Positions 14,101 to 25,340 of a stretch of 64,000 nucleotides of DNA are shown one piece after another. How positions within the stretch are numbered: position 1 is the first letter of the stretch; each line of letters begins with the position of its first letter. The position numbers and the translations under genes are program-made. Origin of the DNA: Anaeromyces robustus (Eukaryota > Neocallimastigomycota > Neocallimastigomycetes > Neocallimastigales > Neocallimastigaceae); contig MCFG01000312.1 in the NCBI GenBank assembly GCA_002104895.1, positions 1 to 64,000 of the forward strand, given 5' to 3'. The notes under the pieces are model-generated. The model ran no database searches. It saw nothing but the letters and a program-made list of their open reading frames with translations, and was not told the origin of the DNA.

Positions 14101-14387
14101 AAAGAAGATGAATGATGAAATTCATTATATTTATTTATATCATGATTGATTATTTCTTCTTTTAATTTTTCTGATGATTCATTTTCTAAACCAATATTTG
14201 AAATTCTTGAAGAATGTCTACTTAAATTTCTTAGTATACTTGCATTACTTTTTTTACTACTACTTTTTTTAAGTTCTTTTAATTTTTTTTTATTAATTTT
14301 TTCTTCATTATCTGATAAATTACCAAGGTCACTTAAAAAGTTTTCACTTTTACTTTTATGTTTAAATATTCCTTTAATTGTATGCAT
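11103..14387 (-). CDS. Large intrinsically disordered protein, unknown function
   Basis: A single uninterrupted frame of 1094 codons. I do not recognise the family. The N-terminus (MHTIKGIFKHKSKSENFLSD) is basic and Ser-rich. It is followed by Asn and Lys/Glu tracts, then at about residues 300-610 a charged region of short repeats of the type KIENENK and EIENK, encoded by a tandem repeat at about 12720-13110. Three short linear motifs follow, each an acidic run then a hydrophobic core: SLPLAILRY (about 630), EPLYMLKL (about 658) and ISLALFKEK (about 747). After these come Asn/Ser/Met-rich segments with several RxxS-type sites (for example RKSSSVD). A more complex C-terminus of about 110 residues contains PGQKFITFTPLEYNTF. 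There is no signal peptide, membrane segment or enzyme motif. The intact length and biased codon use argue for a real gene. A scaffold or phosphorylated regulator is possible, but that is a guess. Confidence 0.75.
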   Translation of the reverse strand: MHTIKGIFKHKSKSENFLSDLGNLSDNEEKINKKKLKELKKSSSKKSNASILRNLSRHSSRISNIGLENESSEKLKEEIINHDINKYNEFHHSSSFHIPLNDIDDNIVNVDTNNNNNNNDNNNSNNNKKKKKEKKLKNEKPKIRTLKEIGTSASMPVISPSKKSMYESDDEVSTYTNFTEKSDKEIRKELKTEMKEIKKEKKKMKQELKDKKKKEKSDKKMQENLEKGELYALNLKKKKKEIKKEIKKMKKNKKDITEHSNTIISFDSPKKENNEMQNSIHNNDNDNENVNNNYNSNNSNNNSNNNNNEEEEDNENENVKNNELLNEMKKEISEVSENIDNSINENQINNEEKNNNDDQNKIQENGNENENENENNNKNEGENESESEYESAKDYENENNSLNENKNEIDFESAKDYEYEDENNSINKIENENENKNEIENKQENENENENENENEIENKKEIENKIENENKIENENKIENENKIENENKIENENKIENENKKEKENENKNEIEDKKEKEKENENKNEIENKIENENKKENENEIENKIENENKKENENKKEKMDKGKSKKLGDDIQESNKEKKINKRKNKKLDDDIHKNNKENEEKEEKEEKEEKDNKKKKEDLEEIEDSLPLAILRYKNPTSNENHRKDIQKKDEDEDEPLYMLKLKCDNRKSVSGQTLLNRQSVSASDLLNRVRYSMALRNSGSLNTFNSNNSINNNSNSNSRINMTKCYSYNGLQPITDDDEDDDISLALFKEKRATYLNQLAEIHNQRKTSYRNSYMPTSLSTSNLINQNRPMSMCGSSINGMTMNIGPMNGMQMNGMQTNGMYMNNSSTNSSMNSPLLKSGASSIVPELMNTSSNNSSNNINNNINNNNNKHLSVMNNGNGRLRNSKSSMSFEEFSKAYKEQEIQRKRQTIIESNKRRSQIMMNGFVPNDKIISNSSNSVNSGNSGNNNSNGHRKSSSVDVRGKRNSMMENKNLKRFDNEIQEYPGQKFITFTPLEYNTFPTTASVRVIPGQSKRDKCQRRSLAVEVQAPRENFIPIETKENNYMQIENLKYKKQKRKEYQEHEDKITSWINNSSTPPQNTTTNKIQK
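12720..13110 (-). repeat. In-frame tandem repeat encoding Glu/Asn/Lys heptads
   Basis: The minus strand repeats units of roughly 18-21 bases encoding KIENEN and variants (EIENK, KENENK). The phase is kept, so the array expands the protein without breaking it. The most regular part is at about 12890-13000. Confidence 0.85.
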
Positions 14388-16968
14388 TTTATTTTAATTA
14401 TATTAATAGATTTTTTCTTTTATATTTTAATATCCTTTTTTTATTATTATTATATTATTTTTCTTCTCAATATTTTATATACTATTGCACCTTAAGAAAT
14501 ATTTCTTCTCAAATTTATTATAATATTTTATTACCAAATATTTATATATATATATGCTTCTTTTTTTTCTTTTGATAATATTTTTTATTATTTGTTTCCT
14601 TTTAACATATATATAATTATTATATGTTTGATTAGAATTAATAATAAATAAAAATAAAAAATAAAAATAAAAAATAATCTATATTTTATTATTATTTTAC
14701 TTTATTTTATTTATTTTATTTTATTTTATCAATAAAAAAAATAATACAACAACAATTATATTATTATTAATATTAATAATATTAATGTTATTATTGTTCT
14801 AGTAATTTTTTTTTGTTCACTAGTAATATTCTTTTGTTCAATTCTATTTAAACTTTTAACCTTTACATACTGACAACAAAATATATATATATATATTATA
14901 TGTCAAAAGAAACGTAAAAATAAAAATTAAAATATATTAAAAAAAAAAAAAATTAAAAAAATAATTACATTTATGAAGAATTAAATTAATTTTGTATTAC
15001 AAAAAGAAATATCATAGAATGAGAAACTTTAAAGAGTTAATTTCATTTAATTTTAATATTATATTGATATAATTTATTTGCTGATATTATTAATATATAT
15101 AAATATATAAATAGAAAATAAAAAAAAATTTATCAATTATTAATTATAAAAATTAATAATTGATAAATTTCATCACTAATTATATTATAATTTATTTTTA
15201 TTTTTATTTTTTTTTTTTTTTTACAATTATTATATTATTTCAAAAATAATAACAAATATATATATATAAAAAGTTTAGAACATTATTTTAATTACAAATA
15301 AATAATACAAAAATGAATTATTCAATTTAGTAAAAAAATTTATATTTCATATTCTTTACCATGATATTAATAATTAGTAATGTTCTTTACTATGATTTAA
15401 ATAATTATAAAAATGATAATAATAAATTATAAATTAATGAATAACTTCATTATAATATCATTATATATAATTAATAATTATGTAAAGGATTTAGCATAGG
15501 TTATAAATAATTTGAAATACCAAATAATATATGGATAATAATTATTATTTAAATTAATTCTAATAAATACTTATTACCAATAATATTATACAAATATAAT
15601 AATTCTATTAATAATATAATTTAAAATATTAATAATTAGAATTTTAAAAACAATATAAAAAAAAAAAAAAAGACAGAAGCAAAAAAAAAAAGGAAAAAAA
15701 AAAAAAAACAAAAAACAAAAAACAAAAATATTAAATACTGATTATTATTAAATATTAATATTACTTTTAATAATAATAATTATTATTAATTATAGTATTA
15801 ATAATTATAATTTTACCTATTTATTAATATGAAATTATAATTCTATATTATTCTTATTATTTAATATTAAATTATATTAATAATTAAGTAAATTAGATAA
15901 TTATCAATTTAAATTAAAAAAAATATATATATTCTAAATTTATATAAACCACAGTTTTTATAAATTTTAAATTTTAAAACATAAATAAAAAGTAAAAAGT
16001 AATGACATTTTCTTATTTTTATATATAATAAACTTTTAAATATTTTATTGTCTTAATAAAATATCCTCCTAATTAAGATTTAACTGCTTTAATTTATGTG
16101 GCTTGTTTTGGTAATGGTTTACCAAATATAAAGCTTTTTTTTTTTTTTCTTTGTTTTTGCTTAAAATGATAATTATAAAAAGTACTTAAAAATTATAAAA
16201 AATTATTCCTGAAAATAAATAAATAAATTAATATAACACTTTATATGAATATTATTATATATATATATAATATTAAAAATACTCTAAATATTCTTTTCTT
16301 TTTTAATATAGTTTTTATTTATATAAAAAATTATATTATTTTTATACAAACATATATATTTTTTCTTTTTTTTTTTTTTTTTTTTTAAATTTTGTTACCT
16401 AAATAATATTAATCTTTTAAAAAAATTAATATTTGCTTTAAAAATTTATTATATACAATATTACTAATAAAACAAATTCTTACATTTGTTTTATTTTTTA
16501 ATAAAAAAAAAACTATTTTTCATAATAATTGATTTTTTTTTTTTGTTGTTGTTGTCATTAATAATTGATATTATAATAAATATATTATTTTTTTTTTTCA
16601 ATTCATTTTTTTTTTTATTACTTTTGACGTAATTTTTTTTTTCTTTAATACTTCAATTAAAGTATTATCATTTGCAACTGTATATTAATTATAACCGTTA
16701 TTTGAATAAACAATTTTTGTTTATTTATATTATAGTTATTGAAAAAAAAAAAAATACAAAAATGTAATAGGAATATATTTATTATATTATAATAATTTAT
16801 TATATTATAATAAAAAATTTTTTTACTTTTTATTTCTTGTTTCTTTTTTTACGTTTATTTTTTATGCCTTTTGTTCTTTTGTTTTTTATATTTTAATTTT
16901 TTTTTTCGTCTTTTTTTTCTTATAACTTTCATATTTTAAATTTCTATATGAAAAAGATCATTTTAATT
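14388..16968. other. AT-rich intergenic region, no gene seen
   Basis: This 2.6-kb stretch holds A/T homopolymers, short palindromes and a partial direct repeat (TTCTTTACCATGAT and TTCTTTACTATGAT at about 15353-15395). I see no coding or RNA gene. Confidence 0.6.
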
Positions 16969-17378
16969 TTAATCTTCTTTTTCTTCTGATTCGACTCCAG
17001 ATTTTTCTTGTTTTTTTCTTTCTTCATTTTCTTTAATTATTTCTTCTAAATTATCCATATCAATATCTAATTCAATTGGTGGAGGCTTAACTTTTTTCAT
17101 ATCAATTTTAATATCTGAAATTATTTAAAATATTCATAATGTCATTTAAAATATTATATTATATATATATAAAAATATTATTAGAAAATCGAATTTTATT
17201 AAAGAGAAATTTAGAGATTTCGAATTTAATATTAATTTATTAATTTATTAAAAATATAATTATTACTTTCATAATCTTTTATTTCATCAACAGTTATACT
17301 TCTTCTAACAAGTTTAGCATTTGAATTTAAGAAGCAAAGACAAATTAATAAAAATAAAGAAATGTAACTTAATTTCAT
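16969..17378 (-). CDS. Small secreted or ER-targeted acidic protein, 2 exons, 85 residues
   Basis: Exons 17267-17378 and 16969-17114 join in frame (GT-AG intron of 152 bases) to give 85 residues. The first 21 or so (MKLSYISLFLLICLCFLNSN, then A) form a clear signal peptide. The mature part begins KLVRR, a possible dibasic processing site. It continues with a Pro-rich patch (VKPPPIELDIDMDN) and ends in a charged Glu/Lys tail. No cysteines remain after the signal, so it is not a disulfide-rich effector. I do not recognise the family. Both halves are too short to stand out alone; the case rests on the signal peptide, splice sites and frame. It is divergent from the PRPP synthetase gene. Confidence 0.7.
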
Positions 17379-17500
17379 CTTGTCGATGTCTTATTTATAA
17401 TTAATAATTTACACAGATGTTTATTTTTTTTTATAATTATTTATTTTATATCAATTATTATTATTATTATTTTAGTTTTTTAAAATATGATTTTCTTTTT

Positions 17501-17534
<34 letters not shown>

Positions 17535-19650
17535 GAAGTAATTATTTTTTTTACAAAAAATTAAAATAAAAAAGAAAATTAAAAAATATAAAAAAAAAAG
17601 GAATAAATATTAAAAATTTGAAAAGTTAAAAAAAAATAATTACAAAAAAAATAATAATTTAAAATAAAGTAATTTTAATTAATTTTAACTTTTTTTATTT
17701 TTCATTTCAAAATTTAAAATAATAAAATTTAATTTAAATTTTTAAATTAATAATATATAATCAAATATATTTTAATATACATTACTAATAAATTTAATTA
17801 TTAAAAAATTAACTTTTTTTTTAAAAAAAAAATTTCATTATTACAAAAAAGTTCAAAACAAATATTAATATTATAGATAAATAAATAAGAATTATATATA
17901 GAATTTTTTTTTTTTTTTATGGCACACAATTTGTACGTCAACTTTATTGAATTTAAATATTAAAATACATGAATCATAAAAAAAACACATAATGAAAAAA
18001 AATGATACTAAAAAAAATAAAAACCAGTAAAATATTATAGATAATAATAGATAATACTGGAGGAAAAAAAGAAGTATAATAATATTTAAAAACAATAAAT
18101 CCATACAGCCCTTAATTCTAAATAATTATATATAGAAATAAAAGGATAATAATATATAATGATAATTTTCTATTATAATTATTTTTATTTGACTTCATTA
18201 TTAATAATTTTTTAAAACTTAAATAGAATAATAAAATTCCTGATTCTATATTGTTTTACTTCTTTTTTTTTTGATTTTAAAGAACATTTAAATATAAAGA
18301 AATACATATAAATATATACATTATGAAATATTCTATTTAATTATAAAATGTTCTATTTAATTACTATTTAAAAAAGTATTCTTTAGTAATAAAACATTCT
18401 ATTTAATTATAAAATGTATTATTTCATTAAAATATTTTATTATTTATTTATTTTTCTTATTTTAATAATATTTTATAGAATTACTCTAAGATTTTTAGTA
18501 AATTACAATTTCTAATTTTTTAGATAATATTCCTTTTATCGTTTTTGTAAGAATATTTTTTTTTTATGGTTATTCTCATAAAAAAAAAAAAAAATATGTT
18601 TTAATTCTTAATTCGTATTATATTGAAATAAATATAAACTAAAAAAAATGTTAACAAATTTAATGTATTATATTATATTTCAACTATAAAAATATATTTA
18701 TATTTTACAAAGTATTAAAATATCATCTTTTTTTTTTATTGAGAAATCTTAAAAAAATAATATTTTTATTATTAAGTTCTTTCATTTTTCTGTTAAAATT
18801 TAAAGTTTTATAATGTATTCTATTTACGTAATGTATTTGAATTTTTGTACATTAAATAGAATTTTATTAAATTAATTTTTTATTTTCTTTTTTTTTACAT
18901 TTTATGCTATTATTAAACTTTATTTTTATATTTTTTATATTTTTAAATTTTTTCGATATTAGAAATAATTTTAAAATTGAAAAATTATAAAACAATAAAA
19001 AATAAAAAAAAAAAAAAAAAAAGCAAATCAAAATTAAATAATTAAAAACATGATTTTAACCAATCAAATATTTTGATTTTTCATTGTTTTTAGGTTTTTC
19101 AAAAAAAAAAATTATATAATTAATTAATTACAAGGCAAGAATTTTTAAACTTTGCTTTCTTTTACTTTTTTTTTTTTTTTTCAATAATAACTATTACTTA
19201 ATAAATTAAAGGTAATTAATTATTCATCCTGGTTTTATTTTTAATATATTGCTATATTAAAAATATTATTATATATGAAATAACTAAAAATATTTAAAGT
19301 ACAAAAAAGAAAATTTCGTTTTTTATAAAATTTCAATTGTTACGTTTTTGTTTTTCAAATACCAATAAAGAGCTATCGAAAAAAAAAAAAAATACACCAT
19401 TATATGTGCACACATATATTATTTTTTAAAATAAATAATAAATTCAATTATATATTTAACAATATTTATTAAAATTTGAATATTAATATCTTAATAAAGG
19501 TTAAATATCAATATTTAAAGACAAATATTTGAGAAATTGGGCGGATTCAAAAAATATATAAATTATTAATAATAATGAAATTTCTATACAAAAATATAAT
19601 ATTATATAATACAATGAATGAATAATATAAAATTTAAATTTAATATTTTA

Positions 19651-19684
<34 letters not shown>

Positions 19685-19828
19685 AATATCTTATATAAAC
19701 ATCCGATAATAATAATATATAATTAATTTTTATTTTTATTTTTATAATTATATATACATTTCCTTTTTATACATGAAATTGAAATTATATTTCGTACATA
19801 ATATTATATTTATATTAGTAATATAAAG
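17379..19828. other. Intergenic region between divergent genes
   Basis: This 2.4-kb A/T-rich stretch contains one copy of a dispersed repeat at about 17923-17970 (listed separately). It also has degenerate repeats of a TTCTATTTAATTA-like unit at about 18320-18410. A GGGCGG hexamer, rare here, lies at 19539-19544, upstream of the PRPP synthetase gene. No further gene is seen. Confidence 0.6.
17923..17970 (-). repeat. Dispersed repeat, copy 1
   Basis: About 41 bases here match 41503-41545 with four differences, over a shared core of CTTTATTGAATTTAAATATT plus upstream ACAATTTGTAC. On the minus strand both read as FKFN, then K, a variable residue and DVQIV, and most of the differences look synonymous. 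The matching stretch may be the end of a related coding sequence or a promoter-proximal repeat. This copy lies about 550 bases upstream of the small secreted gene. Confidence 0.5.
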
Positions 19829-21555
19829 ATGAACAATATTGTAGTTTTATCTGGTTCAGCTCATCCAAAACTTACTCAACAAATTTGTGATAAATTAGGT
19901 ATCCCAGTTGGTAAGGTTACTCTTTCAAAGTTCTCCAACCAAGAAACTAATGTAGAAATTCATCAATCTATTCGTGAAAATGATGTTTACATTGTTCAAT
20001 CTGGTTGTGGTCAAGTTAATGACAATTTAATTGAACTTATTATTATGATTGGTGCTTGTAGAACCTCAAGTGCTAGGTAAATTGAATATTAAATAAAAAT
20101 TTTCTTATATGTATATATATCTTTTTTTTCTTTTTTATTACTTTATTGTATTGTATTTCTATTATATTATACTATATTATGTTTTATTTTATTTTATTTT
20201 ATTTTATATATTTTTCTATTTTTATTTTTCTTAATATTTTATTGATATCAGAATTATAATTATTATTTGGAAGAAAAAAAAAAAATAAAAAATAAATATC
20301 AGTTCATTAATACATATAATATATTAATATTAATATTAATTAAATATTGGAAATTTGCAGAAGAGTCGTATGTGTTTGCCCATTCTTCCCATACTCACGT
20401 AACCGTGAACCAGAAGATTTAACATTTGATGAACCAAAAAGTATATTTAAAAATAATTTTTATTTATATATTAAAAATAATACATATATATTTATATATA
20501 TGTAAATATTTGAAAGCAATATTTCAATATTAATCTATAAATATTGTTTTTTTTTGTTTTTTTTTGTTTTTTTTTTGTTTTGTTTTATTTTTATAAATAA
20601 TATATTATTTCATTGTAATAATAATATAATTAGAGGAAGAAGCTCCAAAGAAAACTAAAAAAAATAAAACTGTTTTAGATCTTGGTCAATTACCTCTTCA
20701 ACAATCTACTTACAAACACTGGACTGCCAAATCTGGTACTTTAATTGCTAATATGATTACTGCTGCTGGTAAGTTTAAAAATTTATGAAAATTTTTGTTA
20801 TTTAAATTTTTTTTTTAATTAATTCGTGATATTTTTAAATATTTATAAATTAGTAATAAATAATAGATTAATAATAATTATTTTTAAATTTAATGATTGA
20901 TTATTAATAATTTTATTAATTAATAATCATAATAATAATTTTTAAATTTTAAATAGGTGCTGACCAAATTATTACTCTTGATCTTCATGATCCACAATTC
21001 CAAGGTTTCTTTGATATTCCAGTTGATAATTTAACTAGTCAACCTTTAATTGCTAAATATATTAGAGATAATATTCCTGATTATAAGGATGCTATTATTG
21101 TATCCCCAGATGCAGGTGGTGCTAAAAGAGCTACAGCTCTTAGTGAAGCTCTTAACACCAATTTTGGTTTAATTCATAAAGACCGTATTAATAAGAATAA
21201 TATTCAACTTGTTGGTGATGTTAAAGATAAAACCGTTATTTTACTTGATGATATTATTGATACCGCTACCACTATTACTAAAGCTGCTAAACTTTTACAT
21301 GAACATGGAGCAAAGAAAATTTATGTTGTAGCCCCACATGCTATTTTATCGGGTAATGCTCTTAATCTTATTAATGAAAGTTTTGTTGATGAACTTATTG
21401 TTGGTAATACTATACCACAAGAAGAACATGTTGAAAAATGTCCAAAAATTAAAGTTCTTGATTTTGCCTCTATGTTTGCTGAAGTTATTAGAAGAGTTCA
21501 TAATGGTGAAAGTGTTTCCTTCTTATATGGTGATTCTCACAACTGGGAATATTAA
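19829..21555 (+). CDS. PRS: Ribose-phosphate pyrophosphokinase (PRPP synthetase), 4 exons
   Basis: Makes PRPP from ribose 5-phosphate and ATP for purine, pyrimidine, NAD, His and Trp synthesis in the cytosol. Exons 19829-20076, 20361-20440, 20634-20768 and 20957-21555 join to 353 residues. The N-terminal half carries the family's KFSNQET (residues 34-40) and FPYSR (about 92-96). The metal and ATP-binding [15 protein letters not shown] follows at about 162. The flexible-loop region (KDRINKNN) and the PRPP-binding loop DDIIDTATT (about 252) complete the active site. Compared with class I enzymes (about 315 residues) there is an insertion of roughly 33 residues at 97-140, Lys-rich then polar, between FPYSR and KSGTLIANM. 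Fungi carry several PRS paralogues with such inserts, so this may be a subunit of a hetero-oligomer. The loop has TATT where many enzymes have TCGT or TAGT. Confidence 0.93.
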
Positions 21556-21650
21556 TTTTTAATAAAAAAAATAAAAATAACATAAAATATATATATATAA
21601 ACAAATATATATATATACTATTTATAAAAAAAATTGGATTTATAATAATA

Positions 21651-21687
<37 letters not shown>

Positions 21688-21760
21688 AAAAAAAAGAAAA
21701 AAAGAAAAAAAAAAAAGTCATTAAAAATTAAAATGATATACAATAATATTTATTTATTTC

Positions 21761-22330
21761 GGGAAGTGTGCATTTCGGCAATGTATTTCTTAAATGTATC
21801 GCGCATTAAAATAACGTATTATTTAAATGTATTATATTGTGGCTTATAAATTAAATTAATAAAAAATTTATTATATTATTAAAATCAATATTTTATTTAT
21901 GAAACCAATTTATTAGTGGCATCTTCTTTTTATTAATATTTCTTTTTTTTTTTTTTTATTTAACTTATGAAATAAATAAAATATTAAGTGAAATTTAAAA
22001 TTTATATTTATAATTCTTTAAATTATGATTATGAAATAAATAAAATATTAAGTGAAATTTAAAATTTATATTTATAATTCTTTAAATTATGAAATAAATA
22101 AAATATTAAGTGAAATTTAAAATTTATATTTATAATTCTTTAAATTATGAAATAAATAAGAAATGCTTTAATATACAAGTACTAGTATATAAACATATAA
22201 ACTCTCTTAAAAATTTTTTATATAAATGTGGCGTTAAAAATATTTATATAAATTTACAATATGGAAGTGTGGCGTAAAGGACCTGTAAATGCAAAAAATT
22301 TCATGTACATTGCCGAAATGCTACACTCAG
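21761..22330. mobile_element. MITE-like non-autonomous DNA transposon with TIRs and 9-bp flanking repeat
   Basis: The ends are inverted repeats sharing GTGT(A)GCATTTCGGCAATGTA: left at about 21766-21785, right (reverse complement) at about 22304-22327, differing by one base gain in the first part. G/C-containing sequence like this is very rare in the surrounding DNA. The element is bounded on both sides by ATTTATTTC (21752-21760 and 22331-22339), a candidate 9-bp target-site duplication such as Mutator-like elements make. The interior (570 bp) has no coding frame and holds three and a partial copies of a 58-bp tandem repeat. The family is inferred from duplication length only. Confidence 0.65.
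21965..22160 (+). repeat. 58-bp tandem repeat inside the MITE
   Basis: Units beginning TTATGAAATAAATAAAATAT start at 21965, 22029, 22087 and 22145. The spacings are 64, 58 and 58 bases; the first unit carries a 6-base local duplication. The last copy is partial. Copies are nearly identical, so the amplification is recent. Confidence 0.9.
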
Positions 22331-22713
22331 ATTTATTTCAATAATAACTAATAATATATATATATACAAATATATATATATTTATAATATTTATAAATTA
22401 ATAATTAATAGATAATATTATTTAAATATTTAGTGCTGAAATTAAAAATAAAATATATATATAAAAAAAAATAATAATAATAAATAATAAATAATAAAAT
22501 CAATTTAGAATTAACTTAAAATACTAATCAAAAATTAAAAAAAAAAAAAAAATAAAATAAAATAAATAAATAAATAAATAAATAAAATAAAAAATAAAAA
22601 TAAAAAAAAATAAAATAAAATAAATAATAAATATAACTAATAAAAATTTTAATTTTTTTTTTCTTATAATATAATATTTAAAATATATATATAATAAATA
22701 AGTAAATAAATAA

Positions 22714-22746
<33 letters not shown>

Positions 22747-23224
22747 AATAATTAAGTTTTTTTTTTTGTGTGTGTGTGTTTTGTTTTTATATTATTTTAT
22801 AAGTGTTATTATTGTTTATTATTAAAATTTATTTTTATATTTTATTATATAAATAATAATATGTTTAATTTTTAATAATTTATATTGTTTTAAAATTGAA
22901 TATCAAATAATAAATTATGATGAATATATATTAATTAAGATATGATTTAAATATATATATATATAAATATATATGTAAATAAAAAATTTGAAATTTAAAA
23001 AAATTTTATGATTATTAAAATAAAGAAAAAGAAGAAAAAAGTTCTATTTTAAATAAATAAATAATTAAAAAAAAAAAAGGAAAAGAAAAGAAATTAATTT
23101 TTAAAATTATAATATATAGTTTTTCTATTAATGATATTAAATATTTTAACATATATATATAGTTTATAGGATGGATTATTATTATTATTATTATTATAAA
23201 TAGATGATCATTATATATATTTTT

Positions 23225-24615
23225 TTAACGTTTTTTATATAAGCATGGTTTTAATAAAACTTTATCACTTTCTTGATTATTATTATTATTCTTTTTGTTA
23301 TTTTTATCATTTTTAGATAATTTTTTAAATTCAAAAAGAACAAACATTTTATTTTTATCATTCTTTTTTGTTAATTTAAAGCCCATATCACTTAAAGTTG
23401 AAATAAATTCTTTCATATCTGTAAAACGACTAACTACTTCGGCAATTTTTAATTCAGCTCTATAAATTAAAATAATTATCATGATATTTTTTTTAAATAA
23501 ATAGAAAATAGAATAAAAATATTTATTTTATATTAAATAATTAATACTTCTTATTAATAATAATAACAATAATAATAATAATAATAATAATAATATAATA
23601 ACAACGTAATACTACTACTAATAATAATAATAATTATAATAATAAAACTTATAATTATTAATTTTTCTTATGGTATTTTATTTTAATAATAAGTAAATAT
23701 TAATAATATTATATTGGATATTATATTTACCCTGGTTTTAATATACGATGGGCTTCCTTTAAAAACTGTATAAAATTAACACCCATAAGTGATAAACAAA
23801 ATATAACTATATCTACAGAATTTTTTTTTAAAGGAGTTTTTGATATATCACATGCAGTTACATATTTATTTTCTGAAATTAAATCAAATGAATGGATAGT
23901 TTTTTGTTTGTCATTTTCAAAAGTTTGAGCAATTTTAGCATCACCACAACCCATATCAGCAATAACAACAGGTCCTTTTATTTGTTTTATTTGATTAATA
24001 AATATATCCACTGGATTAGAAGGCCATGATTCCACTTGTGAACGAAAACCTTCATGGTACTATATATAATATATATATAAATTTTAAATTAAATAATAAT
24101 TTATAATTTAAAATTTATAATTTATAATTTGTAATTTATATTTTATAATTTATAATTTATAAGAAAAAAAAAATAATAAAATTATAAATTGTTAAAAATA
24201 ACAGAAATATATTTATAATTTTAAATATATATAAAATTAAATTTATAATTAAATTAAATTATATTATATTATATATTTTTACAATTGAAAAAAGTTCTGG
24301 TTTATCATTTATTAATTTAAAAGCACTATTTGAATCAAGGGTATATAATTGTTCATTAATCCAACGAAATTGAGCACCAGCTAACTTTTTTTTAAATTTT
24401 TGTTGTAATGGAGTTAAATTATCATCATTTTTTTTATCATTTTTTTTGTTTTCTTCGGCAATAATTTTTTTTACTAAAGTCTTATTAATTTTTGATTTAT
24501 CCTTTTTTTTTGTATTAGTTTGTTGAATGGTAGCTTTTAATTCTTGACTCTTTTGTAATTGTTTTTTAAGTTTTTCTTTATTTAATTTCATTTTAAGTCT
24601 TTTTGCTTTATCCAT
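23225..24615 (-). CDS. RRP8: Rrp8-type 25S rRNA methyltransferase, 3 exons
   Basis: Nucleolar SAM-dependent methyltransferase; in yeast Rrp8 makes m1A645 in 25S rRNA and helps early pre-rRNA processing. Exons 24283-24615, 23731-24059 and 23225-23459 join to 298 residues. Residues 1-80 are a Lys-rich nucleolar-type tail. Then come LAGAQFRWINEQLYT (about 82-96), YHEGFRSQVESWPSNPVD (112-129) and SAM motif I ADMGCGDAK (145-153). HSFDL, VTACDI and VIFCLSLMG follow, all hallmarks of the family. The last exon has AELKIAEVVSRF and NKMFVLFEFKK and ends in a basic tail with an Asn run. Length is shorter than yeast Rrp8 (392) mainly in the N-terminal tail. The gene is convergent with PRPP synthetase. 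Confidence 0.95.
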
Positions 24616-24887
24616 TTTTTATATAAATATAATATTATTACTTTATATATATATATAATTATGTGACAATATAAATTAAGTATACAAAATTTTATCTTAT
24701 GATGATTTCTTTTTTTTTTTTTTTTTTTTTTTTTTGGTTATATAATATAGTATAATTATAGTATTTTTAAACAACTCCAATTACACAAATTTAAAAAAAA
24801 AAAAATAAAAATTTAATTTATACCCAATCATTATTATTAATTCAAATATATAAAATTTTAATTACACTAAGTAAATGAATGAATAAA

Positions 24888-25340
24888 TTAATTAATAAAT
24901 AAATATTTAATAAATAATAAATAATAAATAAATAAATAATAAATAAAGAAATAAATAAACAATAAATAATAAATAAATAAATAATAAATAATAAATAAAT
25001 AAATAATAAATAATAAATAAATAAATAATAAATAAAGAAATAAAGAAATAAAGAAATAAAGAAATAAATAAATAAATAATAAATAATAAATAATTAATTA
25101 ATTAAAAAAAAAATAAATAATATTAAATAAATAATAATAAATAAATAAATAATAATAAATAAATAATAAATAATAAATAAATAAATAAGTAATAATAAAT
25201 AAATAATAAATAAATAAATTAATAAATAAATAAATAAGTAATAATAAATAAATAATAAATAAATAAATTAATAAATAAATAAATAAATATTTAATAAATA
25301 AATAAATAAATAAATAAATATTTAATATACAATGCATAAA
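24888..25340. repeat. TAAA/TAATAAA satellite-like array
   Basis: About 450 bases built from AAAT and AATAAT units in varying order, with local higher-order repeats (for example AATAAATAATAAATAAAT). Frames across it encode only Leu/Ile/Tyr/Phe runs and are not genes. Confidence 0.9.

Larger units (their letters stand above)
21556..23224. other. Intergenic region between convergent genes, containing a MITE
   Basis: After the PRPP synthetase stop come A-runs, then a MITE-like element (21761-22330). About 0.9 kb of A/T-rich sequence follows, with TAAA repeats and a short GT run at about 22768, up to the Rrp8 stop. No gene is seen. Confidence 0.6.
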
